Assembly: GCF_000247815.1 (NCBI RefSeq)
Contig: NC_021673.1
Location: 105,441,363-105,505,362 of the forward strand
From: Ficedula albicollis
Lineage: Eukaryota > Chordata > Aves > Passeriformes > Muscicapidae
Length of the DNA: 64,000 nt
Direction: 5' to 3'
Shown here: piece after piece, positions 1 to 17,553 of the stretch
Position numbering within the stretch: the stretch's first letter is position 1
Layout: each line of letters opens with the position of its first letter
Made by a program: the position numbers and the translations under genes
The notes under the pieces: model-generated
What the model was told of the DNA's origin: nothing
The model's input: the letters and a program-made list of their open reading frames with translations, nothing else
Database searches by the model: none

Positions 1-3000
1 AAAACAAAAGCAGAGGTATGATCTGTGTCATGTATACCAAAAGAATAATAATCATGTCGTCCATGTAAAATGCTGTGAATTATATTTAATAAGCAATGGC
101 TTACAATCTGAGTCCCTAAGTGTTGTATAATTACAGAATTCAAGCTCCAGTTCTGAATAAGAGCTTTTCTTCCTGTCTACTTTTAGGACTTAACACCTAC
201 TAATCACTATTAAATCACCACTCTACAACTTTAGGGCAAAGTTCACTGTTATTTATGAAAATATTCCTTGCTACTTTTGACAATTATAATAATTCAAGTG
301 TTGTATAATTACAGAATTCAAGCTCCATTTCTGAATAGGAGCTTTTTTTCCTGTCTACTTTTAGGACTTAACACCTACTAATCACTATTAAATCACCACT
401 CTACAACTTTAGGGCAAAGTTCACTGTTATTTATGAAAATATTCCTTGCTACTTTTGACAATTATAATAATTCAAAACACAACTTAAGTGTAACTGAAGA
501 GAAAATGTATCAGCATGCTGACCCAGGCCCTTGGGTCCAGAGCATGGAGGAGCTCAAAGAACTCTACAGTTCACTTTTGTGCTGCCCTTAGCCTGGGAAG
601 GGTTTAGCTGCTATCACACATGAGAAACCCCCCCGGCTGCTCACACCTGTGCTGATTAGTAACAGTGCCTTTCAAGTTTAAGAAGTGCTCTAAGAAGAGC
701 TATTGACTTTACACCCAAGACCCCTTCCTATAGAGAAGCTGCAAAAGAGCCGGCAGAAACAAGGTGGCTCCTCTTCTGGCAACACAATAATCCCTACAAC
801 AGAGTCCTAAATATGTTTTTTGTGTTCCTTCATGTTCCTATTAAACCTTGCCATTAAACCTTGAATTTGACCTTGAGTTTTGAACCGATCTTGTTACTTA
901 AAGGACATTCACAATTCATCGAGGCAAACTGACCCTAAAAATAGACCTTATCAACTATTTCTATTGAATTAGTACTCTATGTTAACTTACTGTCTCTCCA
1001 CAGTGATGATGAGAAGTCTAGTGTAGAGTAAAAAACTGTTTGCTGGTCGTAGAGGAATGGAAATCACAAAATGAAAAAACAGGTCAAAAATTTGGGTTAA
1101 TCTCTCTTGACAGCATACAAAAAAGATACTGTGATAGTTTCAATTTATTAAATGCTAAGTTAATCCTTTAATAATGTAGGGCAAAACACCTACCAAACTG
1201 CACAAGCATGTAAGTATGTGGGGAGTGCTGGTCTGAGAAAACCTCTGCTTAAAAAAGAAAGGATGCAATCAGTGTTTCATTTTCCTGACTGATAGACTGT
1301 GCTTCCATGCAGATTACTGCAAGTCATTTTAATATTAATTTCAAATGTGATTATGATTGCGTGCTTTGTTCCAGTGTCTCACCAGACCAGTCAGGAATTT
1401 CCCCAGCTGACGCTGGCACTGTGTACTCTGTATAATGAAAAGGCAGCCCTGCTCCCCAGCAGCTTGAGGAAATGCTGGGAAGGACCAGATGCATCCCCAA
1501 GAAACAGGGGAAAACATTGATATAATTGAAATTGCAGAGTACCTGTAAAATAGTTGGGGTCTGTATGATGGTGGTTCCTTGTGGTTGACTAACTCAGCTC
1601 CTGAACTGGATGGAGTAACTCTAGCCCATGGATGTCCTATCCCCAGATGGAGGAGGCAAACTGCTCACCTTTCCCCCTGATCACTTCTTTGAGCTGTTTT
1701 CATATTGCCAAGACTCTCTGATATCGGGACTTGCAATGAGCAAAACAGGTAACAGGCAGGACCCTCTTTCTCCTTGAAAAAAATCTTTGCACAGAGTTGC
1801 AAAAATGCTGGTATCAAGTTTATTTTTTGAACATATACAATTTTAAATTATCAAGGCTAAAAACATCTCTAATACTTACTGTCCTAGATGAACAAAAAAG
1901 ACAGGAGGAGCCATAGGTTATTGATTCATTCTAATATTCCCTTCCTACAAACAAGTATTTTTGCATGAATGTAGTATACTTTTAATGTAATATAGAACAA
2001 AAAAAAAAAATTTCAACCCCCTCTCCAATACGCTTTGGCATTATTTCTCATAGGCTAGTGCTCTCCCAGTGACTCCAGATACTGATTTGAAGGCTAGAAG
2101 ATAAAATAAACTATTTTATGAACTCTACAAAATACACATTCACATAATTTTCTTGGATTTTCAATTAAACAACAAAAAATAAGTTCAAAAAATAAGAAGA
2201 TTCTAAGTTTGAAACAATTTTAAACACATGGCTCATTGGAGCTAGTGTCAAGCAGCTTTGGGATGGTCTCCATCTGAAGGAGCTTATATCATACAGCAGC
2301 CAGAGAAGCAGAGGGAGAACGACCTGAAAAAAACCAAATTTTTAAAAAAAGTGATTTCAATTATTTGGGGATAATACTGCACTGCTTTTCCCTTCCATGT
2401 AAGTTGTTTGGGAAATTTTCCTGATTAGCTTTTATGTGGTTTTGTCCTCAAATAACACATACAATTTTTTGCAGTTCCTTGCAGTTGTCTTGTATCACCA
2501 AATCAAAAGTGAAGGCAAATAACATGGCTGAATAGCTCCTGCTTCTTTTTAAACCAGCTGAGAAGTCAAGCACAGAACATCTAAAAGAAAGTGAATGACA
2601 TCTGCCCCTGAGCACGTTTCATAACCTTCAGGTGTGACCATCACAGGCTTCCTGCAATATGTCACAACTGACCCGGGAGCAATTCACATTCTGTCTCCTC
2701 TAGTTTCAAGTCTTTCACCAGATGTCAGATAAAATACAGATATTATAAAATGGTTAGTGTAATTATTGCCTCAAAAATAAAATATTTTAATGGAGAATGA
2801 CAGTAAGAACTTGAGTAAGATAAACTAGTAATTCCTTTCATTATTTTTTTTCTTTTTTTCTGAAAATCCTGTTCATCTGAAAACATTCATTCCCTTTGCC
2901 TTTCAATTACCTGAATTCATGGCTGTGTATTACTTTACCCAGGCAAACATTCCTAGAAATGTGTATGTCTGCTATGATTAATTCTAAAAGAAGAGCAGAC

Positions 3001-3273
3001 ATGCAAATTGTCATTCACTCTCAGCAGATTATCTAGACCCAGACTTGCTACACAATGAAAAGCAAAGGTGCCTCTGATTGTACCACATGTCAAATAAGCT
3101 GGATGAATCTAGTACACAGTGCAGTTTCACTGTGTTTGATGCAGGTTTGTAAGGAATTAAAACATATATTTTCTCAGTGAGGATGATTTCTCATGGTTCA
3201 TTCTCAGTGCTGTTCTTTTCCTCTGCATTTGTTATCAAATCATCATTAATTATACCAGAGTCTCCACCATTAA
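1..3273. other. Non-coding flank, no gene recognised
   Basis: AT-rich sequence with short scattered open frames that lack codon structure, conserved motifs or convincing splice sites. The only structure I can support is the tandem pair near its left end, listed separately. In human, L3MBTL4 lies upstream of TMEM200C, but I could not recognise any of its exons here. Confidence 0.6.
118..474. repeat. Direct tandem duplication, unit about 178 bp
   Basis: The segment beginning with tgttgtataattacagaatt near 121 recurs at about 299, head to tail with no spacer. The copies differ by a few substitutions, such as ccagttctgaataag against ccatttctgaatagg. This looks like two alleles placed in series, or a very recent duplication. 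Confidence 0.9.
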
Positions 3274-5069
3274 TCATATCAGAATTTCTACTGCCATGGC
3301 AAACAAGCAAACAAACAAAGTTTATGAGGCTAAGATTAGAAAAAAAAACCAACAAAACCAAACCACTCACCCCTCTGAGAACAGTGGCCAGATTCGGAGT
3401 GATGCTCTTAGAACTTTCCCAGCTATTAAATAAGATCAAGCTATGAATTCCAGAAATAAAGACTCAGGAAACCTTGACATTTAGCATAATACACAGTGAA
3501 GCATATGTAGAAAATGCATATCAGCTCTTGTTTTCATTAATGCAATATATTAGCTAATTAAAAATAGCTAAATTAGCTATTATTTGTGTCTTGAAAATAG
3601 ACTTTCAGGCTAGAGCTACTGTTCTGACTGCAACTCATTCTGCTAGCAGGGTGTGAGTTAAGACAGCCACGACCATTCTGTACTTCTGTTACTCTGTGCC
3701 TAGGAAATTGTAAAGAAAAATTACTGGGGAAAACCTAAAACCTATGCAAAATGTCTCTCTTATATTTTTAATACTGCGCTAAGAATCCTTTTCATATTTA
3801 TCTTTTTTTTTAATCTGGTGTTTAACAACTAAGGGCCTTCTCTCTGATTTTGTTTTGTTGGACTGCTAAACTGGGAACTGCAGGTCCGTATCTGGAATCC
3901 AGCGATGTTACAATATTTCAGAGAAGTACACCAAGTACTTTAGGTTGTCTTTTGAATTGCTTTTGGACCTTGAGACTGCTGAGGGCTGAGATATATTAAC
4001 TTGGCTACACATCTCCTGGGTACCCAGCCAGCCTGGGATGGAACATATTCAAGTGGATACACTAAAACTGATGGCACAACTGATGTACCGAAGTGTGCCC
4101 TGACAAGGACCAGATAAAGGTTATCATCTCATGCACAAACAACCTACCAAACCAAATATATGCTTCAAAATTCATATCAGAATTTCTACTGCCATGGCAA
4201 ACAAGCAAACAAACAAAGTTTATGAGGCTAAGATTAGAAAAAAAAACCAACAAAACCAAACCACTCACCCCTCTGAGAACAGTGGCCAGATTCGGAGTGA
4301 TGCTCTTAGAACTTTCCCAGCTATTAAATAAGATCAAGCTATGAATTCCAGAAATAAAGACTCAGGAAACCTTGACATTTAGCATAATACACAGTGAAGC
4401 ATATGTAGAAAATGCATATCAGCTCTTGTTTTCATTAATGCAATATATTAGCTAATTAAAAATAGCTAAATTAGCTATTATTTGTGTCTTGAAAATAGAC
4501 TTTCAGGCTAGAGCTACTGTTCTGACTGCAACCATTCTGCTAGCAGGGTGTGAGTTAAGACAGCCATGACCATTCTGTACTTCTGTTACTCTGTGCCTAG
4601 GAAATTGTAAAGAAAAATTACTGGGGAAAACCTAAAACCTATGCAAAATGTCTCTCTTATACTTTTAATACTGCGCTAAGAATCCTTTTCATATTTATCT
4701 TTTTTTTTAATCTGGTGTTTAACAACTAAGGGCCTTCTCTCTGATTTTGTTTTGTTGGACTGCTAAACTGGGAACTGCAGGTCTGTATCTGGAATCCAGC
4801 GATGTTACAATATTTCAGAGAAGTACACCAAGTACTTTAGGTTGTCTTTTGAATTGCTTTTGGACCTTGAGACTGCTGAGGGCTGAGATATATTAACTTG
4901 GCTACACATCTCCTGGGTACCCAGCCAGCCTGGGATGGAACATATTCAAGTGGATACACTAAAACTGATGGCACAACTGATGTACCGAAGTGTGCCCTGA
5001 CAAGGACCAGATAGAGGTTATCATCTCATGCACAAACAACCTGCCAAACCAAATATATGCTTCAAAATT
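3274..5069. repeat. Direct tandem duplication, unit about 897 bp
   Basis: The sequence from 3274 (tcatatcagaatttctactg) repeats from 4172 to about 5069 at very high identity. Differences are a few transitions and a 2-base indel (gcaactcattc against gcaaccattc). It is the largest duplicated unit in the window. The short open frames in it are the same non-coding shadow twice. The second copy runs directly into the purine tract. Confidence 0.93.
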
Positions 5070-5235
5070 TCGGAGAGGAGAGGAGAGGAGAGGAGAGGAG
5101 AGAGGAGAAAGGAGAGGAGAGGAGAGGAAGCAGGGAAAAAGAAAAGGAATATAGAAAAGGACATGGGAAAGGTAGAAGGGGAATGGAGGAAAGAAAAATG
5201 AGGAGCGAGAAGGGAGAAAGGAGAAAAAAAAACCC
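5070..5235. repeat. Purine-rich low-complexity tract (GGAGA-like)
   Basis: A run of nearly pure A and G begins with about eight units of ggaga and decays into irregular gaaa/ggaa mixtures ending in an A stretch. The frames over it (Arg/Glu-rich on one strand, Ser/Leu/Phe-rich on the other) are composition artefacts. Confidence 0.85.
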
Positions 5236-6954
5236 AGCTCAAATACACTCTTTGCAATTCCTAATAGCTATTTACCTTCACCACAGTTTAATGATAAGTG
5301 CACAATATCATGTAGAAAGTTATACAAGTAAGGCAGGAGCAGAGGCTGCCAGCAGTACTTAGTAGTCAATGCAAACAGAGAGTTACAAATTCACTCAGGC
5401 AACCAGTAAACCAGATCATTAGGGAAGCTGCCTTTTGCAACCACTCCACTTCTGGGAACATAAAAATTCATATCAGCTAAAAATAAAATAAATACTTCAT
5501 TAAAGCCCCCAAAGCTTTTTTTTTTTTAACAAGAGGAATCTGTAGGATAGGTAGGGATACATAACTTGGACAAGTAGTTTGCTGCGAGGGATTCAGCCTG
5601 CCATCGTACAACTGGTTTTTAACACGTAGAGGAAAATAAGATTACATCAATAGCTGCCATGGCACAACACCTTCAGAAGCTTTTCATCCAAGAACATGTT
5701 TCTTGTTTTCCAGGATTTGGCCTCACCTACAACACATTTTGCTAAGAGTTATTTGAAAACTGTGAATGTGATGATAGCCCAATCACTCAAAACTTTAGCA
5801 ATGAAAATATGGCAAAAAAAGGGCTGTTGTATAAAGAAGATAGCTAAATAGAATGGTTTAGTTTGACAGAAATAGAAAATATGACTCAGATAGGGAAAAG
5901 AGTTCTTTGCCCTTTAAAAAAATCAGTCTTGTTCTTCCTCTCTCTCTTACACAGGAGTCTTTCAGGAAGAGTCTGGTGATGCTGCATTATTGATGTGATA
6001 CAGGTCTCCAGTGGAAACAGATGTGATATGTTTGGTTTCTTCTGATAGCCTGGGCTGAACACAAAGCAAATTACTGAATGTCAGAAGACTTGGGTTCAAA
6101 GCACATATTTAAAAGAAGTTCTTAAATAATAAATCTTAAATTTCAAGCCTGTTGCATAACCAAAAGTTATATATGTACGAAAAAATGTGTCCCAAATGAT
6201 TTTGCTGAGACAAACTGCAAATGACATTAAAATGCATATGTGCAGCTTAAGGATTTGTTTGGTCTCAAACCAGGCACTGATGGTTGGAGTAAAAGATGCA
6301 AAATAGCATGGTCTGGGTGAACATAGAATTGCAGAATTGTTGAGGCTGGAATGCATACAGTTTAATTGAATATGCATAACCTCTCTAACAATTTTCCCAA
6401 TGTGTGTTGGAACCCCTATTTTTAAGAACATCATTTGACAAATATTTTCATTATCGCCCTTTGCTTTACCCACAGTTTTCCAACAAGAGGTAAAGTGGAG
6501 GTAGAAGAAAGCTGGTTTCACTCAGGCTAGGTAAAACTTCAGCTTCAAGAGAACTCTAAGGCTACTGTACAAAACCCCAGGTTTTCAGTCTATCCACCTC
6601 AGCAAACCCTCCTATGTACATTCAGGAGCAGCCCCAAGCCACAGTATGAGTTTTCTGCATTTACTGAAAAACCTGCCCAAGACTTGCTTTTCTAGATCAT
6701 GGAGAACCTCTAATAAGACTTCACTAAAGCAATCAGCAGCAATCTCCTCCCAAGAGTAAGTGCAGCAGTGTGAAGGGACAGGTTAGATTATGTCTCACTA
6801 AGGTGGTATCTTCAATTTAATCACTTTTCAGAAAGTAGCTCAAAAGAGAACATTGTTTCCCATTCTCTGCTGAAATAGAGAGATTCTGGGTGATACCATT
6901 GATGGATCTCAGCTGCCACTTTCTTCTTCAACCTCTCGCTTCACCTTTTCACCC
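5236..6954. other. Non-coding, 5' flank of TMEM200C
   Basis: Nothing with coding character. It contains a possible decayed CR1 tail near 6323 and otherwise unremarkable AT-rich DNA leading to the CpG island. Confidence 0.6.
6323..6385 (-). mobile_element. Possible CR1 3'-end remnant
   Basis: The stretch acatagaattgcagaattg followed by ttgaggctggaa resembles the reversed 3' end of avian CR1 elements, which commonly read atagaatcatagaat then ggttggaa. Similarity fades quickly, so this is a weak call based on pattern recognition only. Confidence 0.35.
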
Positions 6955-7031
6955 GCTTCTTGGCTTTCACCCTAAGCATCCGGGCAAACTTGGAGGGGAT
7001 AAACCGCGAAGGCGAGGCGGCTGGAGATGAG

Positions 7032-8503
<1,472 letters not shown>

Positions 8504-9246
8504 GTAAGTGCCAGGCGATGCCGGACTGGGAGCGTTCCTCGGAGCTGATGACCATCTGTTATCGCCGTGGAGAGAGACGGGCAGCTGGCTAGTGGGGCAG
8601 CAGAAAATGAGATCAAAGAATCGGCAATTACAGCAACACATGCCCCGATAATTACACTTTTGCATCAACAAAATGTCCTTTTTTTTTTTTTTCTATTTTT
8701 AGTAAATAGTTCAGAGATAGAAAAGAGAAATCTGTGCTCTTTGTTTTGAGCGTGCAGTACCTCGGAGAGTAATTTAACAACGTCCTTGCTGACAACACCC
8801 ATCTTTTTTTTTTTTTTTTCTGGGGAAAATATAAACAGAGTAAATGGGACACGATATTACTGCATATGTGGCAATTCTGGCATTAGAAGAGAAAGGAGAT
8901 GAGATTTAAAGGCTGAACAGTGAAAGAGGAGGAAGGGAGGTTTTTTTGGTGCTTACTTAATCGCCTTTCAGTGCAATTAATTGAACTTTGTGAGTCGAAT
9001 TATATTCAGTGATGTCATCTTTTGCCCTGTCAAAGAAAAAAATAATAGGATGCTCAGAAAGAGAAAAGGGGGAGGGGATCCTGCTTCTCGGTAGCATGAA
9101 GAAATAGGTTCCAAAAAGAATTGCACAGTGCAGAAATGCTCCTACACACTGTGTTGTTTAGCTCAGATCACGGGAACAGAGATGACTTCTGATGGTCCAG
9201 TAAAACAAAAGCCACAAATGCTCAGTGTTTAGTCCTCTGCCAGTTT

Positions 9247-9374
9247 CCCTGCAAGCACTCGTTAGGGTTTCCCCGAGTGACTCATGGGGTTTCAGTTTTC
9301 CTTTAATAGGCCCTGCAAGCACTCGTTAGGGTTTCCCCGAGTGACTCATGGGGTTTCACTTTTCCTTTAATAGC
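9247..9374. repeat. Direct tandem duplication, unit 64 bp
   Basis: The unit beginning ccctgcaagcactcgttagg occurs at 9247 and again at 9311. The copies differ by one visible base near the end (tttcagttttcc against tttcacttttcc). It is in the predicted first intron of TMEM200C. Confidence 0.9.
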
Positions 9375-9675
9375 ATTTGACTTTCCATCTCTTACCTGCC
9401 GGCCATCTCCCCTTTCTGAGGGCGGGAGGGAGGGGGTTGAATTTGTCCGTGTTACATAACAGTTACCTGGAACATCACACATGTTCCCAAACTAGGGATG
9501 CCTCTGGACCACAAGCGAGAGATGAATTTCTAATATTGCAGATCAAGCGCAAATGGCTGGGAAAAAACTTTCACAAAGCACCACTTTCCAGTGTTTAAAT
9601 GTTTCCTTTGTGCATTTCACAGTAATTCCTTTCCCTCTCATTTAAGCAAGACAAGTAATGTGTTTAATCCTCCCT

Positions 9676-9851
9676 CCAATAATGTGTAAGTAGTGTAATG
9701 AAACAAATGATAACTATAGATCATATCTGTACGGCCTTCCTCAAACAAATGATAACTATAGATCATATCTGTACTGCCTTCCTGCCAATAATGTGTAAGT
9801 AGTGTAATGAAACAAATGATAACTATAGATCATATCTGTACGGCCTTCCTC
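9676..9851. repeat. Nested triplication of a 43-70 bp unit
   Basis: Caataatgtgtaagtagtg with its downstream part ending ggccttcctc is followed by a shorter copy of the downstream part only (from about 9745), then by a full copy from about 9786. The pattern full-partial-full is complex and typical of path errors in assembly or of repeated slippage. Confidence 0.88.
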
Positions 9852-10309
9852 CTTTTATTTCTCCCATCCCATCAAATCCTGAATGACATCACTAACCACA
9901 GTCAGTGTGCACTGTAACCCCAGAACATATTAGGGAGTGGGGCTTGGTGTCCTCTGAGCTCTGGTGTTTTGCAAACTCCTTCTGTAATGAGCAAGATGTT
10001 TTTTTCTTGTTTACTCAGTGGATACTACTAGGTCTATCATTTACCTGGAGTATAAGGTAATTAACTAGCTGTTTGGCAAGGGTGTAGTGGGACACATGGC
10101 TGCTCTGATGCTGTTGGTCTGCCTGTTTCTTTCTCACACGCAGGAGCTGTGTAGGCAAGGGAGATCTGCCTGTTTGTGTCAACCTTCATCCCACTTGTTG
10201 AGGGTTTTAATTGCCAGGACTTTGAAGGAGGAAGAGCAAGTAGAGACATCTCTTGTGCTGCAGGTCTGTGCTTGGTTCTCATCCTCTTCTCTTCTCCCTT
10301 TCACTGCAG

Positions 10310-12830
<2,521 letters not shown>

Positions 12831-15282
12831 CTGGTTCAATCATTGAGAAGCCACACTGTAATTCAACCAGCAGATTCTGTCTCCATTTCTGACAGTTACT
12901 CTGTGACAGACAGCCTAAGAAATGTGAGATTTTGACATCCTAAGGGAAAAAAATTTGTAAACATTTGATCTCCTATTCAGATTTGGTTTATTGTGAGATT
13001 AATCTTGAACTGCATCATCTTCTTTCTGGATTTTTCAGTTCCCTTATAACTTGCGTTTTGCCTTTCTGCTGTTGCGGTTCCTATTAGTAAACGCATGTGC
13101 TTAATTTTAAAGCATAATGATAGCCCTGTCAGTCTCAGAGCATTTGGCTGTGCTAAAGTCAGCAGCAGTTTCTCACTGAGTTCAGCATGATGAGGATTTC
13201 TTCCTGCATGAGAAAAGCATCAGGTTTCCTAAAGCCTGGAGAATACCTTGTCTGTAGGCAGAGTTTTGGTAAATTGACGAGCTGTTTCATTTCCTTTGCT
13301 GCAGCATGGCAGGCACTCGTGTTTTGTCAAAACAGCTTTATGCACTCAGTAGATTTTGTCAATGCTTCTGATTTTAAATATGGATGTGGCATTTCTCTAC
13401 TATGGGAAGAGAAGTTGACTTTAAACAAACACAATGTGTAGGCAGACAGAAATCTTTCTGTTGCAATTAAGTTTTTTCTTGTGGTTCCGTATTTACTTAC
13501 ATTAGAGTACATTGCAACATGGACTATAACCAAATACAATTACATTTAGTAAGCCTACAAAATTCTGTAATAAGTAAGATAATTTAAAAGAAAATAAGAA
13601 AAGAAAATAATAATTTGGCATGTAGGAGTCTTGAAACTGGAGAAGCAGAAGGTGTTTGTGCTTGTTCTCTTGAGCAACAGAGACATCCAGGTGGCAATAT
13701 CTTTCCTCCTGTCTGTAGCAACCAGTGCACTGACAGTAGGAACATCACTGTGGTGTTTTTTGCTATTAAACTGCTAGCACACAGCTGGCAAAAATCCATT
13801 GTAAAACTGCTTGGATTGGCATGGTGTGGGATTAGGCACCACAGGAAGTGGTGAGCAGGTGGCTCAGCTGGTGCTGGTATTTGCATGGATCTTTCCTTTC
13901 GGTTCTCCATGGGCATGTGCTTCTGCTCCTTTTCCTGTGACTTCCAGCAAGATTTATGAGATACATGTCAGCAGAGTTACCTGGTACTATTGCAGATTCT
14001 AATTATTGACAGAGCTGAAAACATCCTGTTTGTTATTTTCTGCTCTAAAACCTTCCATGGAGGTGAAGGCAAAAGGCAAGCTGTGTGCTACTTACCAGGG
14101 CATGGAATCCTCATGAAGGTGTGGCAGGAGTTTGTCTTATTCTGAGAGGGAGAAACATGCTTTTTAAAATATTCTTAGTAAATATTTCTTCTGTCATCTG
14201 AAGTGTGCTGTGGGGAAAAACCAAAAAAAACCCCCAACTTTAAAAAGCCTTTGGTTACTCCTTAGCTTGATTTAAATCAAAGCAGGCCAGTAATTATTCT
14301 GATGATTAATTTACTGCAAAGTCTTTTGAATGACAAAATTATACCAGTTTTTGTTTAATAAGTAAAATTATAGCTTGTTCCTGTGTTGCCAAAAAAGATG
14401 TGAAACATGAGCTTTCGTCAGTTGAGCTGGATTTTTTTAATAACAGCAGCAAGAAGTGATTTTCTAGCATATAAATTACTAAGAAGAGAAAGCTGCCTCT
14501 CTGTCCTTGCAAGTCATTATTTTTGCAGATTTATTACTTAAAACTGTTTGTTGAGCAATTTGTGCAGGGATGGAGCTGGAGTCAGAAACCTTTGTTTAAA
14601 ATTGGAGCTGGGAAAGTTAATCCAGCACCCCCATGTTAGAAAACTGAGGTTCAAGACCTGTGCACCATCTGTGACTGATGTTAGCACAAGCAGCTGGGAA
14701 AGAGCTGAGCTGGTTATACCCATAGGTGATGTGGGTGATGGGGTCTGTGTTTGACTGGCTCTTGAGTGCCTCTGAGCTGACCCTGACTGCTTCTCAGGAC
14801 TGCCAGGCTGCCTCTTGGCCATCATCTGCACATCCTGTCAAAGGATGCTTGTGCACTTTCCTCCAATCCAGTCTCTTCCTTCTAGCCTTCCTCTCTGGTG
14901 TCCTGCCACCTAGTGCTTCCTCCACAGTCCTTGACAAGCACCAAGAACTGCCTCTACTTGCCAGCACACAGCTTCCTGCATGTTGCTGGATGAGATGGGC
15001 AGTCACATATGTTTATTAAGAAGTATTGAATTAACTCAAATTAACAAATTTAGAAAAATTGTTAATATTTATTATGAAAGAATGATCAGTCGCTGTATTT
15101 GAGATGTGATATCCCTGAAGATATGTTCAGATGGCGTATTTAGCCATACGTTTTTGCTATGGAAAATTCAGATTTTGGGTTAGAAGGGTGTGCTTTGTTT
15201 GGTTTGTGTTTTTTAGCACAGAAGTGCTATGATATTTATATAAAATTTCCAGAGCAAAGTTAACTTCTCCCTGAACCCTCAT

Positions 15283-15404
15283 AGTACCCCCATACCTAGG
15301 AGGGAGGCTGTGTCTATTCATTATGAGTGTAGATGCTGTTTGAAGTACCCCCATACCTAGGAGGGAGGCTGTGTCTGTTCATTATGAGTGTAGATGCTGT
15401 TTGG
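15283..15404. repeat. Direct tandem duplication, unit 61 bp
   Basis: The unit starting agtacccccatacctaggag is present at 15283 and 15344. Copies differ at one visible base (tctattc against tctgttc). Confidence 0.9.
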
Positions 15405-16124
15405 GCCAGTCTGAGGACAGGCAAATGCCCTAATTGTACTTCAGTTGTGCTGCTGTTTGCCACAAAATCCTCAGGACTCTGGAGAAGCTGCTGACGTGAT
15501 CACACTGTAACCCAGTTCTGGCTCAGTCTTCTCTGGCTAGCAAAGTATTTAGAATCCTTGCATTAACCTGGCTTGCTTGGCTGGACTGATTTACTAAATT
15601 CCCCAACTGTTGACATAGCAGCTGATCTCCTGCAAAAGACTATAGCCCAGATTTATGAACCTGTATTGTCTAGATACATACATTTTAAGAGTCTTTTCAA
15701 GGACTGATGCTGCCCAACAGTGAGCAATAGTGCAACTCAGAAATATCAAATTAGATAACTGTTGATACAGTTTTAGGTCTGCAGTCTGAAATACAGATGT
15801 TATGGATTGTTGCCATTTTCATAACAGCCAAAACAGTTTACTCAGAAGTAGCAATACGACTTCAATTAAACAACAGTTTTCATTACAAGTAAAGGAGGTG
15901 ACAGAATGATAAATCTTATTGGATTTCAGCTGGAAAAACAGCCTTTGATAATGCTTAAGAGTTTTTCTTTCTATACAAAACCCACACAAAATGCAACGTT
16001 TACTGCTAGTGTTGACTAGTAAAACCTTAGTAGTGAATAAGCATTTTTTAATTCTAGGGAACAAAAAAAAAAAAGGTTTCTCTATCACCTTTCCAAGACT
16101 GTCAGTTGCAATAATGTAATGCTT

Positions 16125-16269
16125 TAGCCAGATCACTTACTATTTTTAAATTTGGGTCTTACAAGTGGTGAACAAGATGCACAACATGTGCAGGCACTAG
16201 CCAGATCACTTACTATTTTTAAATTTGGGCTTACAAGCGGTGAACAAGATGCACAACATGTGCAGGCAT
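16125..16269. repeat. Direct tandem duplication, unit about 73 bp
   Basis: Tagccagatcacttactat recurs at 16198 after its first copy at 16125. A one-base indel (gggtctt against gggctt) and one substitution (agtgg against agcgg) separate the copies. Confidence 0.9.
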
Positions 16270-17341
16270 AATCTGAGAGGACAAATAAGTTATCACAGCC
16301 ACAGGAAAAAAGTCTTTCATGGAAGATATACCATTATTTCATTTTAGAAGCCAGAATTTCTATTTACCATTTCTAGAAGCTCCAAAACAAAAAAGTCGAA
16401 GTGAGAGCACCAGAAATTATCTTCTATCATTTAGCTTTCCCTCTAAACATAGAGGGAAACCCTGGAGATCTGACAAAGGCATGCACAAGCAGGTAAAATG
16501 TCATTGAAGTTTGGATGGGGGAACTATGCTGCTAGAAAGGATCTAATTAGATTTCAGGATAATTCAGGAAATAGAGGAACATGGTGTGTGTTTTTCTACT
16601 AGTTAGTCTTTTATCTACATTTTAGTTATTCAGAGGTAGTGAAGCCAAAATACTACTTTTAGATGGGGGTTTATCCATCGTTATTCTTTTTAAATTACAT
16701 TGCAATGAGACAGCAAACTTATTTAAGGAGAGTATGAAAAGAGATGCAAACTAAACAAATGTCAGAAATCACTGCTAATAACTCAGTCTGTGAGGTTTCC
16801 TTCACCTTCCTCTGCACAAAGAAGTTTCAGTATAAGATTTCTGGGTATTAATTTTTTTCTTTTTTCCTTTCTTGTCTCCCACCATTTCTCCAGGCTGGGA
16901 TTAAACAAAACACTAGTGTTCACTTTATTTATCAGTTTTGCTGAAACACAGTTTTATTATTTTTATGGTAGCAGACTTACCTGAGTATATGATACGTTTG
17001 GTTCTACTGAGGACACACAGCTGATACTCTCAGACTGGAAGGTAAAAATGGATAAAGATGGTTTGGTTTTAGACCAAGCAGCCTTTTCCATACTAAGCTT
17101 CATAGCTGAAGTAAAAAATGGTAAGTAAAAGGGGAACATTCAGCATTCAAGTTTCACCATCACATCAGATGATTTAATACCATCACACAGCCCCAGACTG
17201 CATTTTGTTCATCACTCATAAGATTTGACATGATCCTGCCTGACCTGCTTGAGAGCAGGCTGAGACGATTCCATACAGCTCCCGTTTTGTTGCCAAAAGC
17301 TAAATCAGCCAGATCTAAAGGAGCAGGACTTCAGAACACAA

Positions 17342-17553
17342 CAGTCAGTTCTGGCAAGGCTTGGAGCTGCTAAAGACTTTGCAGAAAGATGCTTCGTACA
17401 GGGTGCAGTGCAGCTCTCTTCACACCTTGGAGCAGCACAGAAACCTGTGGCCAGTCAGTTCTGGCAAGACTTGGAGCTGCTAAAGACTTTGCAGAAAGAT
17501 GCTTCGTACAGGGTGCAGTGCAGCTCTCTTCACACCTTGGAGCAGCACAGAAA
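17342..17553. repeat. Direct tandem duplication, unit 110 bp
   Basis: Cagtcagttctggcaag starts at 17342 and 17452. The copies are almost identical over about 100 bases (caaggcttgg against caagacttgg). Open frames over the two copies repeat the same residues and are not a gene. Confidence 0.9.

Larger units (their letters stand above)
8504..10309 (+). other. TMEM200C: Predicted TMEM200C intron 1
   Basis: It begins gtaagt at 8504 and ends with a pyrimidine-rich tract and cactgcag at 10309. It contains two of the tandem duplication loci (9247 and 9676), several T runs, and no recognisable coding exon. Confidence 0.55.

Noticed and set aside
6096..6521. 141-codon minus-strand frame as a gene
   Set aside because: It overlaps a possible CR1 remnant, is AT-driven in composition and has no recognisable domain.
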